Source: Isoetes taiwanensis (lineage: Eukaryota > Streptophyta > Lycopodiopsida > Isoetales > Isoetaceae). From it: a DNA stretch of 64,000 nt. The notes under the pieces are model-generated. The model did not search any database and was not told the origin of the DNA. It saw nothing but the letters and a program-made list of their open reading frames with translations. The DNA lies in the NCBI GenBank assembly GCA_021234155.1, contig JAJEKV010000030.1:15428003-15492002 (forward strand), given 5' to 3'. Positions 1 to 9,469 of this stretch are shown here, piece after piece. The stretch's first letter is position 1; each line of letters starts with the position of its first letter. A program made the position numbers and the translations under genes.

Positions 1-171
1 GCATTTAGATCAACTTTTAATAATTCTTAAGGAAGGAAGGAAGGAACTTTTATCGTCCGCGGAGGCCAATCGGCCTATGGGACCCAACAAAACAAAGGGT
101 CAAAGCCCAACAACAACCACAATAGTGGGCCGAAACCCTGGTACAGACAATGAAGATAATAAGGATCAAGG
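1..171. other. Left edge, no gene seen
   Basis: I see no coding signal here. A short GGAA microsatellite (about four copies) lies near 31-45. If the neighbouring minus-strand frame is a LINE ORF1, its ORF2 would lie to the left, outside the window. Confidence 0.4.
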
Positions 172-1206
172 CTATGCGCTCACTGCCCACGGGTCGGAGG
201 GCCACTGATCCCGAATAATAGCCTGCCCACCTCTATACACTGCCCACTGCCGCCGCAAGCGAGCTTCCCGTACCCGGCACAATTCCTCCTTCCGTAGGCA
301 CAGCTGTACTGGAGTAAGATCCTCCTGGATGAAGAATGTGGTCCCCTTCAGATGATTGCCGTGCTGCAGGACATGCAGTCGAGAGATGGCATCCCGAAAG
401 TGGACTAAGAGGTGTCGCGGGCGATCAGGCCGTACTGCTCCAACTCGAGACGCCGAGATGACGCCTTCAGCCTGGATATGCATCTCCCTGGTGAAAAATT
501 GCCCTGCTTCATCTGTACCAGAACAACCACCGTTCTTGGGAATGCTGACTAGACGCAAGGCCAGGGTATGTGGCCCACCTGCTGGATTCGGACCTGGCTC
601 AGAGGCAGAGGTGGGCATCGGATCTGGTGTCGAGGCCCCGACCAACCCATCTGGTGCCGTCGAGGTCTGTGTGGACATGTCCACTCTAGCCACACGCGCA
701 GGCCTGGTAGGTGCAGGTGCGGTAGAGCAATGCAAGTGTTTGGATGTCGGACCTGTGCTTAATCCTGGTGGGACGGTACTGAGACTGGCTGATCCGTGCC
801 CTACCGACTGGAGCAGCAACTCAAGAAGCTGCACCCAGGCCACTAGTGGCAACTGAGCAGAGGCCTGAGTGAAAGTAACGGTAGACTGGACCATGTGGAT
901 GCTGGCCAGCATTCCTGGGGGCAGACACTGAAGCTGAGCATCAATCCTAGCCAGAGCTGCAGCAGAAGATGCATCAGGAACAGAAGTAGAATGTGCATCT
1001 AGGTGTGCCAGGAGGGGATGCTGGGGCCCAAAGAAAGGAGCTGCTTGAAGGTAGGGCGCAATGGTGGAATCATAGGGTTCTGCCGAGGCAGACTTGGGAG
1101 CCGGGATGAGGTTGTTTGATTTGCGGGTCTCCCTAGCCAGGCGCTTTATCCGGCAGGTCATGCTGAGGCTATAAGAGAGGGCACAAGCTGGCGAGAGCCC
1201 AAGCAA
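172..1206 (-). CDS. LINE ORF1-like protein (L1 ORF1p C-terminal-domain-like)
   Basis: A 344-codon open frame, GC-richer than its surroundings. The N-terminal two thirds are rich in Ala, Pro, Ser and Thr and look disordered. The last ~110 residues (after about residue 235) read like the C-terminal RNA-binding domain of L1 ORF1 proteins: a strand ending LLVHFRDA, then HLKGTTFFIQEDLTP (compare the usual K-G-x-x-I-x-x-D-L-S/T-P), then a charged Glu/Arg helix. Such proteins bind LINE RNA in a ribonucleoprotein; known plant L1 ORF1 proteins more often carry a DUF4283 plus zinc knuckle. No ORF2 is visible downstream on the minus strand because the window ends. It could instead be an unrelated host or captured gene; the assignment rests on motif resemblance only. 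Confidence 0.42.
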   Translation of the reverse strand: MLGLSPACALSYSLSMTCRIKRLARETRKSNNLIPAPKSASAEPYDSTIAPYLQAAPFFGPQHPLLAHLDAHSTSVPDASSAAALARIDAQLQCLPPGMLASIHMVQSTVTFTQASAQLPLVAWVQLLELLLQSVGHGSASLSTVPPGLSTGPTSKHLHCSTAPAPTRPARVARVDMSTQTSTAPDGLVGASTPDPMPTSASEPGPNPAGGPHTLALRLVSIPKNGGCSGTDEAGQFFTREMHIQAEGVISASRVGAVRPDRPRHLLVHFRDAISRLHVLQHGNHLKGTTFFIQEDLTPVQLCLRKEELCRVREARLRRQWAVYRGGQAIIRDQWPSDPWAVSA

Positions 1207-1535
1207 AGGCAGGCCAAGGCAAGCAACTGGAGATGACTAAATCACCGATTCTATGAACCAAAACTATGAATCAAAACTCAGGGCCAAAGGCAGGGCCGAA
1301 GAAAAACAAGAGGCTGGATAACTGTTCAGAGTGCAAGAGCATCGAAGCAAGCCGAAGCAAAGGGAAAACCGAAGCCAAGGGAAAACCGAGGTGGAAAACT
1401 GTTCAAAAACACCAGAGCAGCTAAGCATGTAAAAACAGAAATCAAAGCAGACCATAACCTGTGTCGGTTGGGCGGTTCATGGGCGAAGCTGCCCTAGAAA
1501 CCTGGTCGAAGCCGGCCTGGTATGGTATGGCGAAG

Positions 1536-1772
1536 CCCATGGGCAAATCCGACGCCGCTGTACAATCCAAAGCCGATTCCAGAACCCGGCCAATCCGGAT
1601 CCAAAACCCCACCCCTTCCAACACTGCTGGACAATCTAAATCCGAATCCAAAACCCCGGCCAATCCGAATCGAAAACCCTCCTGCCAAGCCAAAGTCCTG
1701 CCAATCCGAAGTCAAAACCCCTGCCAAGCTGAATCCAAAATCCTGCCAATCCGATCCAAAAACCCTGGTGCT
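1536..1772. repeat. Degenerate CCAATCCGAATCCAAAACCC-type tandem repeat
   Basis: Many imperfect copies of a ~20-40 bp unit built from CCAATCCGAA, TCCAAAACCC and CCTGCCAAGC words. All six frames stay partly open because the unit is short and stop-poor. It lies upstream of the minus-strand LINE-like frame, where LINE 5' UTR repeats can act as promoters, but that role is inference. Confidence 0.6.
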
Positions 1773-1794
1773 GAGGCTGCCGATGCCGGCGAGG

Positions 1795-1895
1795 GTGGGC
1801 TATTAAAGGCAAATGTGGGTTATTAAAGGGCAAAAGTGAGCTATCAAAGGGTAAAAAGTGGGCTATTAAGGGGCAAAAAGTGGGCCATTGAAGGG
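1795..1895. repeat. Tandem repeat of ~22 bp (GTGGGCTATTAAAGGGCAAAA)
   Basis: Five diverged copies of a unit reading GGGCTATTAAAGGGCAAAAGT lie head to tail. No gene overlaps them. Confidence 0.7.
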
Positions 1896-1944
1896 AAGTG
1901 GGTGAAAGAAGGGCACCCTCCCCCTAATCGTCACAAATGTTAAA

Positions 1945-1953
1945 AAACCCTAA
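1945..1953 (+). promoter_or_regulatory. Telobox (AAACCCTAA) upstream of the ferredoxin gene
   Basis: AAACCCTAA sits about 250 bp before the start codon of the plus-strand ferredoxin gene. Teloboxes are common in promoters of plant housekeeping genes and bind TRB proteins. A single 9-bp match is weak evidence. Confidence 0.25.
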
Positions 1954-2205
1954 CTAATCCCAAACAATCAGCAACCGCGTAATTAGAATATTTTATGGGA
2001 TTCAAATCAAATGAAGGCCTTCTATATGTCACTCCACCCTCTAACACGAGGGTTGGGGGCAACCCAAAGCGACAAGGACAGAAATTGGTAAAAGGGAAAT
2101 TTTGCATTGTGGAATGTTACTACCAATATGGTAGATATTCCAGGTCATAAAAAGGTGGACGGGAGAATTTCAGAATTGCTTAGCCGAATTGGCGTCTAGG
2201 TCGGA

Positions 2206-2706
2206 ATGGCTATGGCGGGGAGGAAGCTGTTATCAAGGCGCTTAACGGCGCCATTGCTTCAACGGGTTCGAAACTATGCAGCAGCAGAAGCTGTGGCAAT
2301 ACCGGAGCAGAAGGGCCAGTTAGCCCTAAAACGGCCTCTTCCCAAGGTGCAGGATCGCCTTGTATCCATCACCGTTATTGATGAAGACGGTGACCGGAGG
2401 AAGATTAATGGCCTTTCTGGGCAAACCCTCTTTAAAACCCTAGCCAACAATGGGTACAGGCTTCACATCTCGCACCCTTTGGATGACATCTATGCCTGCT
2501 CTGCCGAAGTTTGCCAGGTTAGTATTGCTAATGAATGGTTGGAAAAATTACCCCCTAGGAGTGAGGATGAGGTTGAAGTTTTGCAGCGCGCTACCCGCAA
2601 AGAGGTTGATTTTCATTCTAGATGTGGTTGCCAGATTGTTCTTCAACCTGAACTTAATGGCATGGTGGTTGCTTTGGCAGAAGAACAGCCTTGGGATATT
2701 CCTTAA
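2206..2706 (+). CDS. C1-FDX: Mitochondrial complex I bridge ferredoxin (C1-FDX-like)
   Basis: Encodes 166 residues in one exon. Residues 1-30 (basic, Arg/Leu/Ala-rich, no acidic residue before Glu28) fit a mitochondrial presequence. The rest matches the 2Fe-2S-ferredoxin-like family that in Arabidopsis (At3g07480) forms the ferredoxin bridge between the membrane and peripheral arms of complex I: GLSGQTLFKTL near 69-79, WLEKLPPR at 111-118 and the C-terminal PWDIP. Cysteines are at 98, 103, 140 and 142. This is not the CxxxxxCxxC...C pattern of a normal [2Fe-2S] ferredoxin, which fits a structural or atypical metal-binding role rather than electron transfer. The ATG chosen gives the complete presequence; a second ATG two codons later is also possible. 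It converges on the FTR variable-chain gene about 1.6 kb downstream. Confidence 0.8.
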   Translation: MAMAGRKLLSRRLTAPLLQRVRNYAAAEAVAIPEQKGQLALKRPLPKVQDRLVSITVIDEDGDRRKINGLSGQTLFKTLANNGYRLHISHPLDDIYACSAEVCQVSIANEWLEKLPPRSEDEVEVLQRATRKEVDFHSRCGCQIVLQPELNGMVVALAEEQPWDIP

Positions 2707-3339
2707 ATTGTTAGTTTTGCATAATCCAAACCTTGGCTTGTCTGTTTATTCAAAATGTTTTCAATTCTGTATAATGATTACAGACCTGAGCAGTCTCACT
2801 AATGGATACATAAAAGGTTTGAAATCAGAAATAAAAAGATTTATGATCTATGTTTCATGTATTGGTAATGTTTGACTTTTGAGGAATGGATGTCCACTTT
2901 CTTGCAGCAATCCAATGGCATTTTGAATTTTGCTCTTATGTTACAAGATGAACCTGAGTCTTTACATTGTAAGCTCCCTGTTATTGGAGATAAATGATAA
3001 GTTCAGGAGACATAGACAAATAACTCTATAGACATGATCAAATTAAAATATTGGTGGAGCAATAATTGCAGTACAAATCCATTGCCTCTTTCTGTGTTAT
3101 TATCTAATCTTTAGCCAGGCAGGAATTTCTCTTTTGGATGGCCACTGTCAGTTACTGCATCCATTCCGATTGGATAAACAATTCTTTGGCACATGCCATC
3201 CAATTCTTTGGCACATGCCATTTGTAACGTATTAGCAGACATGGAAAATAACTTCCACATGAAACATATTAACAGATATGGAAAATAAATTCCACATCTA
3301 ATCGGTTTGTCTGATGGAAATAAAAAACGTGGTCAGCTT
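2707..3339. other. 3' flank of the ferredoxin gene, no gene seen
   Basis: AT-rich and without a coding frame. It contains two small direct duplications: AATTCTTTGGCACATGCCAT twice (about 3181-3223) and an ACATATTA/ACAGATATGGAAAATAA-type pair (about 3228-3300). Confidence 0.5.
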
Positions 3340-4095
3340 AATATCTTAAAGCCTCTCACTCTCTGGAAACCATGTTGAACAGGGTTTGATCTGATAGTTG
3401 TACAGGATGCTATGCACTTTGTTATTGTTCACAATATTGCTCCAAGAAAGGAATCGACAAGCAATGTTGAAAGAAGCACATGTCCCAAGAAACCAAAATT
3501 AATCATGTATCTTGCTGAGTGAACAAGAGAGATTGTATCCAGAAAAGATGAAGGATCCACACAAGTTCAGTAACACTGGTCAATTTAAAACATCTCTCTT
3601 TGGGAACCATGTTCTACTACGGGGTTTGATCTGATAGTTGTACAGACGCTATGCATTTTGTTATTGTTCACAATGTTACTGGCACAGAAGTTGCCTTAAA
3701 TTGAATGGAAGCCCGTCATAACATGGGAATCGATAAGCAATGTTGAGAGAAGAAGAAATCATGTATCTTGCTGAGACTGTATCGGGGAAAGTTGACAAGT
3801 TCAGTAACACTGGTCAAATTAAAGCCTCTCACTCTTTGGGAGCTATGTTCAAGTGCAGTAATACTGGTCAAATTAAAGCCTCTTACTCTCTGGGAACTAT
3901 GTTCTACGGGGTTTGATCTGATAGTTGTACAGGATGGTACTGATAGTATGCACTTCGTCAGATCGTTGGCGCAGAAATATATCAAGGTGCCTTATAATTG
4001 AATGGAAGCCCGGAATCAATAAGCAAAGAAGCACAGGTTCCAAGAAATCAAAATTAATCATGTATCTTGCTGAGTAAACAAGAGATACTGTATAG
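3340..4095. repeat. Three-copy degenerate tandem duplication (~200-280 bp units)
   Basis: The blocks near 3346-3535, 3570-3780 and 3803-4095 share, in order, CACTGGTCAA, CTCTCACTCT, GGGTTTGATCTGATAGTTGT, GCTATGCA/TATGCAC, AATTGAATGGAAGCCCG, AAGCAA and ATCATGTATCTTGCTGAG. The third block also has an internal partial repeat (3803-3850 against 3848-3895). It lies between two convergent genes and codes for nothing I recognise. Confidence 0.75.
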
Positions 4096-4322
4096 GTGAA
4101 ATTCACAGCAACCAGAAAAAAGAAAGTATGAAATCAACAAAGGACATCTGAAGTAAAAGGTCTAAAGTGCTCTTCAGTTACTTTTATGTGCATAACTACA
4201 TGTTTCAGCAATATTGATAGGACAAGCCACTCATCTTAAACAAGATTTCCCAGGGAATCAAAACTTCAAAATGTCCTGATAACTCAGACAGGTCTTGTGA
4301 GGAATAGAAAACCTGAAATTTT

Positions 4323-4865
4323 CTAGCCCACAATGTCATACTCCCCATCCATGAGACGAGCATTGAACTGGATCTTGTCACCATCATGTTCAATCTCAAA
4401 CTGCACTCTAAAGGTAGTAACCTCTTTTCCAGTTCCAACCTGATCAACAGTTCCGACCAAACCGCCAAGATCATATTCACCAACATTTCTAATGTGATAA
4501 ACCTTAAGAGGACCTCTAACCCTAATCTTTTGCCCTACAACAGCCTTTGGTCCATAATCTATGATTTCTGGAGCTGGAGCTCTGCGTCTGTTTGGAGGCA
4601 CATAAACATCTCTGCCTTTTCTGGGTCCCATGCCACGGCCTTGCCCTTGCCCTTGCCCTTGCCCTTGCCCTTCCCCTTGCCCTTGGCCTTGGCCTTGGCC
4701 TTGCCATTGCCCTTGTTCCGGCGCAGGACCGTCTGTATTCATAGCCGCTACAAAGCGCAGGCTTTTAGAGCTCCGCAGTAAATTCGGCAGAAAAAAACGT
4801 GTGGCAAATGCAATGTGAAAAGAGTGTGGTGGTCGGAGTACCGTTGCTGCCGCTGCCATCGCCAT
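4323..4865 (-). CDS. FTRV: Ferredoxin:thioredoxin reductase variable (alpha) chain, plastid
   Basis: A 180-residue protein, the usual length of plant FTR variable chains. Residues 1-41 form a plausible plastid transit peptide (Ala/Ser/Arg/Phe-rich, no acidic residue). Residues 51-78 are a Gln-Gly repeat not typical of the family. Residues 107-180 form the SH3-like barrel: GQKIRVRGPLKVYHI at 111-125, YDLGGLVGTV at 131-140, VQFEIE near 154-159, then IQFNARLMDGEYDIV to the end. The variable chain caps and stabilises the catalytic 4Fe-4S subunit that passes electrons from ferredoxin to thioredoxins in the stroma. The loop between the two halves is shorter than in angiosperm homologues, which carry a WKGKRISANLP-type insert, so an early-diverging paralogue is possible. 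One exon; convergent with the complex I ferredoxin gene. Confidence 0.72.
   Translation of the reverse strand: MAMAAAATVLRPPHSFHIAFATRFFLPNLLRSSKSLRFVAAMNTDGPAPEQGQWQGQGQGQGQGEGQGQGQGQGQGRGMGPRKGRDVYVPPNRRRAPAPEIIDYGPKAVVGQKIRVRGPLKVYHIRNVGEYDLGGLVGTVDQVGTGKEVTTFRVQFEIEHDGDKIQFNARLMDGEYDIVG
4634..4716. repeat. Hexamer tandem repeat (CCCTTG/GCCTTG) inside the FTR variable-chain gene
   Basis: About 13 copies of a 6-bp unit that keep the frame and encode the (Gln-Gly)n tract between the transit peptide and the SH3-like domain on the minus strand. Confidence 0.8.
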
Positions 4866-5679
4866 AGCTCCAGCGAACTCAAAACCCCTTCAAAACCTAA
4901 AATATGAAAATGGTCGCTATACAGTAAAATAGTTCAACTTTTCGTCTTGTTGGACTCCATATATGTTTTGATGTGTTTTAATGTGGTAGTAGAGTCGTAT
5001 ATGAACCCAAAAATACTAACTCGTGATCCTGAGAGACTCGGACGACTCACATGATCCAGATATGTTTTGAATCCCATCACAAATACGCAAAACCCTTGCT
5101 ACAAAACCAACATTCTGCCAAGCTTGAGGGGACGTATCCAGACCAAGGATACCCAGCAGAGTAACTTGCCTCATCTCTTCTTTACTTCCACAATGCAACA
5201 TCTACATAGTCTAAAGTCTTACTCGACTATGAGATATCCTTCCAATCGGAGAAAGATATACGCTAAACTCTAACAACATAATCAAAATTCTGACCAAGGT
5301 TTATCCCCATACCAGATACACCTAGAGGAGTAGTCTATCTAGTACGTGAATTATGATGAAGGGCACTTATGACTTAGGTGCACACAAAAGGCCCATTCCA
5401 AAAAATAATGGATCAAGATTCACCAATCCCTACGTAGTAAAATGCCAATATGCGACACTTTTCCACCGTAGAAATTCGAGACCATGACTTGAGCCTACAA
5501 TACCCATGACCACATATAAGCTAAAATGACGAAGAGCATTATATGCTAGATAATACCCAAACTATCATGGGAATTGCAATATTGAACTCAATCTTGAAAC
5601 TAACATCTCTATCGCACCAATTCTGAATTGTCCTTTTACTACTATCTTCAGCCGCGCTATGTCATCTTTCTCAATTTGT
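4866..5679. other. Upstream region of the FTR variable-chain gene, no gene seen
   Basis: The proximal part should hold the minus-strand promoter. I find no clear TATA box or open frame. The distal part may be the decayed 3' end of the adjacent minus-strand gypsy fragment. Confidence 0.4.
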
Positions 5680-6660
5680 TCTATGCTTATATGCATATGC
5701 CATTTGCATAGTTTAATTCTCTTGCCCCTCTAATGTTCATCCATGTCTTGGACTTGAATGGATCAAGCATGCCGCAAGTGATATCCATAAAGAATAGATG
5801 GAGACATCTCATTGTGGAGTGCTTAGCATTGTTGTAAGGAAATTATACAAGCATCTTTCCCGCTGATCATGTTTGTTCACATATACATTGTCAATCCAAC
5901 ATATCTTCTCGCACTCTATTCAGTCTCTCGATTTGCCCATCCATCTGAGGCTGGGGATATATCGTACTCATGTGGAGGCCTTCTAGAACTTGAGAGCTCT
6001 ATTTGCCACCATCTAGACCTTCAATGAAGCCTAAAGATGTGTTTGCAAAGAGCATTGTCATAGCCAAAGCAGTGATCATTGACTTGTAAGGTATGAAATG
6101 TGTCAAGATAACTATTATTTCTTTTCCTTGTTTGAGGGAGTCGTGATGAAATCCGTTGAGCATACACCTCGCTTGTGGATATGTGCTTCTAATGGTTGCA
6201 AGTGTCCTAACACTCTAATTTGATTCGCTTTGACTCTTTGGCAAGGTTGACATTTGCAACATACCTAGTAATGTATTTTTCTCCTGGCCAACAATAACTC
6301 TTTTTAAATTGTGTTACATGTTCTATCAAACTCTGGTTGATCAGCCATTGGCCCATTATGCAATTCATACAACATGATTTGATCCTAGATCTCTTTCACA
6401 TCATGTATGAAAAGCGTATGCTCATGATAGAAGTGTCCTTCCTCTACTTTATATCCTTTCGTGAGATCTTGCAGTATGGGTTTAGCATTTTGAGCTTATC
6501 ATGGATCTCTTTGACGAAGATATCTTGAGCCTAAATACTGCGTTGATGACTCCTAAGGTCTCGTTTGTTGCTAGAGTAATAGTTCTGAATGGTATTGATC
6601 TGAGATCCTTGACAGAGCATTTGTCACTACATTCAGTTTACTTAGCATATATATGATCTC
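5680..6660 (-). pseudogene. Decayed Ty3/gypsy fragment (RNase H end to integrase)
   Basis: Read on the minus strand, and only by changing frame repeatedly, this stretch shows gypsy pol landmarks in the right order. Near 6620-6640 there is a LSRIS-type end of RNase H (compare VVADALSR). Near 6090-6130 comes THFIPYKS, and near 5920-5965 a STIYPQPQMDGQIERLNR-type match to the integrase core motif S-T-A-Y-H-P-Q-T-D-G-Q-T-E-R-x-N-R. Stops and frameshifts are frequent and no LTR is obvious, so this is an old fossil, unlike the young chromovirus farther right. Confidence 0.6.
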
Positions 6661-7353
6661 AGATGATAAATATTTATACCATCAATTCGACCAACAATAT
6701 TCTCTGAGGTTGCATCAGAAAATGATAATTTCCATATGAAGTATCAGCAGCAAATTATTTAATGCTCATTAGGATGTTTAAAGAAACCATACCAGTCTGT
6801 AGAAATTGTAAATGCAAAAATTTAGGTTATTCTAAACATCAAGTCTGAGACATTTGAATAACACCATTTTCTTCTCCGTTGCAGAAGCAGGAACAATAAG
6901 AAATAGTTCTTTATGTTTTTTGAAGTTTCCTAAAAAGTGGTTGAAAATACATTCTATCAAAGCATCTATAGTTTCTGCAAATTGATTTGGTGATATATTT
7001 TTGTTGAATGTCTTGTTTTTGCATTTTGCAGATGCTAGATGGTGCGAAAGCAACTATTATAAGAAGCAGCAAGGTAATGATTTCTAGCAATGGAGTTGCA
7101 AGGTTTTGGTCAGGCATTGTAGTTGAAGGTTAAAACTGCTCTGATGCTTTGGTCCTTTGTTTATGCGCAGATGGGCAAGACTGAAACTATGAAAAGGTGA
7201 ATGAAAAAGACAAACTGGATATAGTTTCTAATGAAACTATGTGTAGTTTCCACATTGAAACTAAATATAGTTTCATATTCTTAAGAGGATAACTCTGATC
7301 GGGCGTAGATAAAGTCATCGACGGTTCTTGATCTTGGTTTTTTCAGCGATGAT
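6661..7353. other. Non-coding stretch with repeated GAAACTA/TAGTTTC words
   Basis: I see no convincing gene. Between 7183 and 7275, GAAACTA and its complement TAGTTTC alternate several times, so the strand can form short hairpins. The copia element starts just beyond; its presumed target duplicate (TTGGC) is at 7354-7358. Confidence 0.45.
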
Positions 7354-7358
7354 TTGGC

Positions 7359-7576
7359 TAATAAAAGACGAAAAGCATTGCACAGCAAGATCTTGTTCTA
7401 TTATGCCTCCCTTATACATGAGATGGCGGTGCTGCATTAAGAAACATGCAACCGCCATACCTAATTCCAGAAATAGCTCCGTTCCAAAAGCAGATCAACA
7501 AAAAGGTGGTTTAACTAAAGCAACGTAAACTGAACTGCCAAGTCATCTCTTGCTTAAAATACCTTAATATCCAATA
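7359..7576 (-). repeat. Copia 3' LTR
   Basis: 218 bp, nearly identical to 26909-27114 apart from small indels. On the minus strand it begins TATTGGATATT next to the polypurine tract, so the usual TG terminus appears as TA. Confidence 0.88.
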
Positions 7577-7585
7577 CTCCCCCTC
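7577..7585 (-). other. Copia polypurine tract
   Basis: Minus-strand GAGGGGGAG directly abuts the 3' LTR, the expected primer site for plus-strand DNA synthesis. Confidence 0.8.
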
Positions 7586-7742
7586 AAGAGTGACTTGAGC
7601 ATTACTTAACAAAACAACTGGAATTCTAAGTTCATAGTTCTGATCTACATGAATAGAAATAAATTGCCACACTAAAACAGAATCTTCATCTCCTATAGAC
7701 TGTAAGCATGCCTCAGAATTGTAACTGACTAGTCTTACCTGC

Positions 7743-7940
7743 TCATATTTTTACCATTTCCATTTCTTCGAGACATTCAACATGTCTTTTCCTGCCCAAA
7801 GGTTTAGTTAGAGCATTTGCAGTCATGAATTGCGTACCTAGATGTTGTATAGCAATGTTCCCTTGTTCCACGTTCTCGCGTGTGAAGTGATATTGAGTTT
7901 CAATATGTTTGGCCTTAGACCAATTGCTAGGGTTCTTCAC
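7743..7940 (-). pseudogene. Copia RNase H, C-terminal part
   Basis: Encodes the standard copia ending: a KHIETQYHF match to the K-H-I-D-x-R-Y-H-F motif, then a match to the A-D-x-L-T-K-P-L motif (ANALTKPLG). The frame is cut at 7940 by the solo LTR and resumes at 9470. Confidence 0.85.
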
Positions 7941-9464
7941 TGTGATGTTCCCCTAAAATATATGCCATACGTACGTATATTTTACGGACACGTCACCATA
8001 CATTTCTACATCCCTAGACATGTATACGACCAATGTGGGGGTAATGACTAAGTTATCTATAACTTAGCCAACCTAAGGTAAGAAGCCATTTCCACATGGC
8101 CTCACCTTATAGGCATACCGCCACATAGACGCACCTATAGGAGCCAAGTGGCACTCATGTAAACCCTAACATATAAAAGGCTAAACCCTAAACCGTAGCC
8201 ACTTTTGGCTCCACCAACCTCAGACCCACAAGTTCGCAATCGAGCTCAGGCTCAAGACCGCTCTTCGACTGACCCGGTTTGCGATACTTGATTACCCGAG
8301 ATGGAGAACTGTGGAATTAGCGTGAGCGTCAGGGGCAGGTATTTCGAATAGATTCCAGTATTGCAGTAGAGCCATTCTAGAACCTATTGTTCTGAACATG
8401 AACCCTAATCAATGAACCCTAACTATAGGTTAGATGTATGTGATTAGGATTAGTTGTTATTCTCTTTTATTATCAAGATTATGTTGATATGATCTTTGGT
8501 TGATCTTATGTTTGCACCTCTTGTGTATTGGGAAGGGGGTAGAGACTTAGTAGCCATTATTTAGAGGATGCTCCTAGTTTAGACCCATTAGTTCCCATTA
8601 ATATGCGGCTTTGTGCATAGAGCCCACCCGGCTCACGGGAGGCTATGGGAGGATCGAGCACCACACACAAGCGGGTCGGTGGCAAAGTGGAGGGAGGACC
8701 TTGCTGGCGGCCACGCATCTTGGGGTCCCATAGCGGGCTAGGCTCATAGTCGGTCACTTCGTATGGGCCGGGTATGGGTCCGACACTTCCTGGGTCAATG
8801 GTGTCACCCTGACTCTCAAGAGTTGCAAGTGTCGGCTTGGCTCTTGTTTTGGGGAGTTCAGTCGGGTATGGGCGTGTGTCGCCCGCGATCCTCTAGCCGC
8901 CCATGGAGCCATTTGCACCGGGAGGGGGGGAGATGCAACCTTTCCTACCTCATCGGACCAGGGAGATGCAACCCGGTGTAGTCTCGTTGGGTGATACCAT
9001 GGGATTACGTCTCCGGCAGGTTACAGTCACGTCAGAGCCTGATTTAGCTAGCCATTGTCTATTGCCAGCCCAAGTCATTGCCATAACTCGGTCTATTCTA
9101 TCTGGAGGCCCCCAGCCGTCAGTCGACTCCCCCTTGAGTCTGAGCCCTGGGTAAGAGCCTCTATTTGATGTATTTGATGCATTCATTGTATTGTTATATT
9201 TGATGACATGGTTAGATGGCTTATCACTACCCTTCGAGGTAGTTTATTGTTATTGTAGCTAGTGCTTATGTTGTATATTTTTGCTTCCGCTGACATAGGG
9301 ACCCCATAGAGGACGGGACGGAATGACACCTCTGTGTCCTCTACTCGATCGTCTGGACCCCAGATGCGAGTTAGACAGAGGACACATACAACGAGTGCCG
9401 TTGGATGGGGAAGGTCCTTCGTTGTATAGGGCGGGCTGTCGTATATAGCGCAAGGAGCGTCACA
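7941..9464 (+). mobile_element. Solo LTR of a Ty3/gypsy family related to the chromovirus
   Basis: A 1524-bp block starting TGTGATGTTCC and ending GCGTCACA, flanked on both sides by TTCAC (7936-7940 and 9465-9469). No internal region remains, as expected after LTR-LTR recombination. Its sequence resembles the chromovirus LTR (shared GGGGTAGAGAC, ATGCTCCTAG, AGAGCCCACC, CCGAATGACCCC-type words), but it is clearly a different subfamily. It interrupts the copia RNase H frame. Confidence 0.9.
8161..8192 (+). promoter_or_regulatory. TATA box with flanking teloboxes in the solo LTR
   Basis: TATAAAAG at 8172-8179 lies between two AAACCCTAA motifs (8161-8169 and 8183-8191). Two further AACCCTAA words occur at 8401 and 8415. 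This is the likely U3 promoter of the ancestral element. Confidence 0.5.
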
Positions 9465-9469
9465 TTCAC

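Noticed and set aside
356-856. Plus-strand open frames opposite the LINE ORF1-like gene
   Set aside because: GC-rich shadow frames of the longer minus-strand frame with no recognisable domain.
1442-1833. Several open frames on both strands
   Set aside because: They arise from the short tandem repeat, which lacks stops in most frames.
4386-4818. Plus-strand Pro/Leu/Cys-rich frames
   Set aside because: Reverse-strand shadows of the Gln-Gly repeat in the FTR variable-chain gene.
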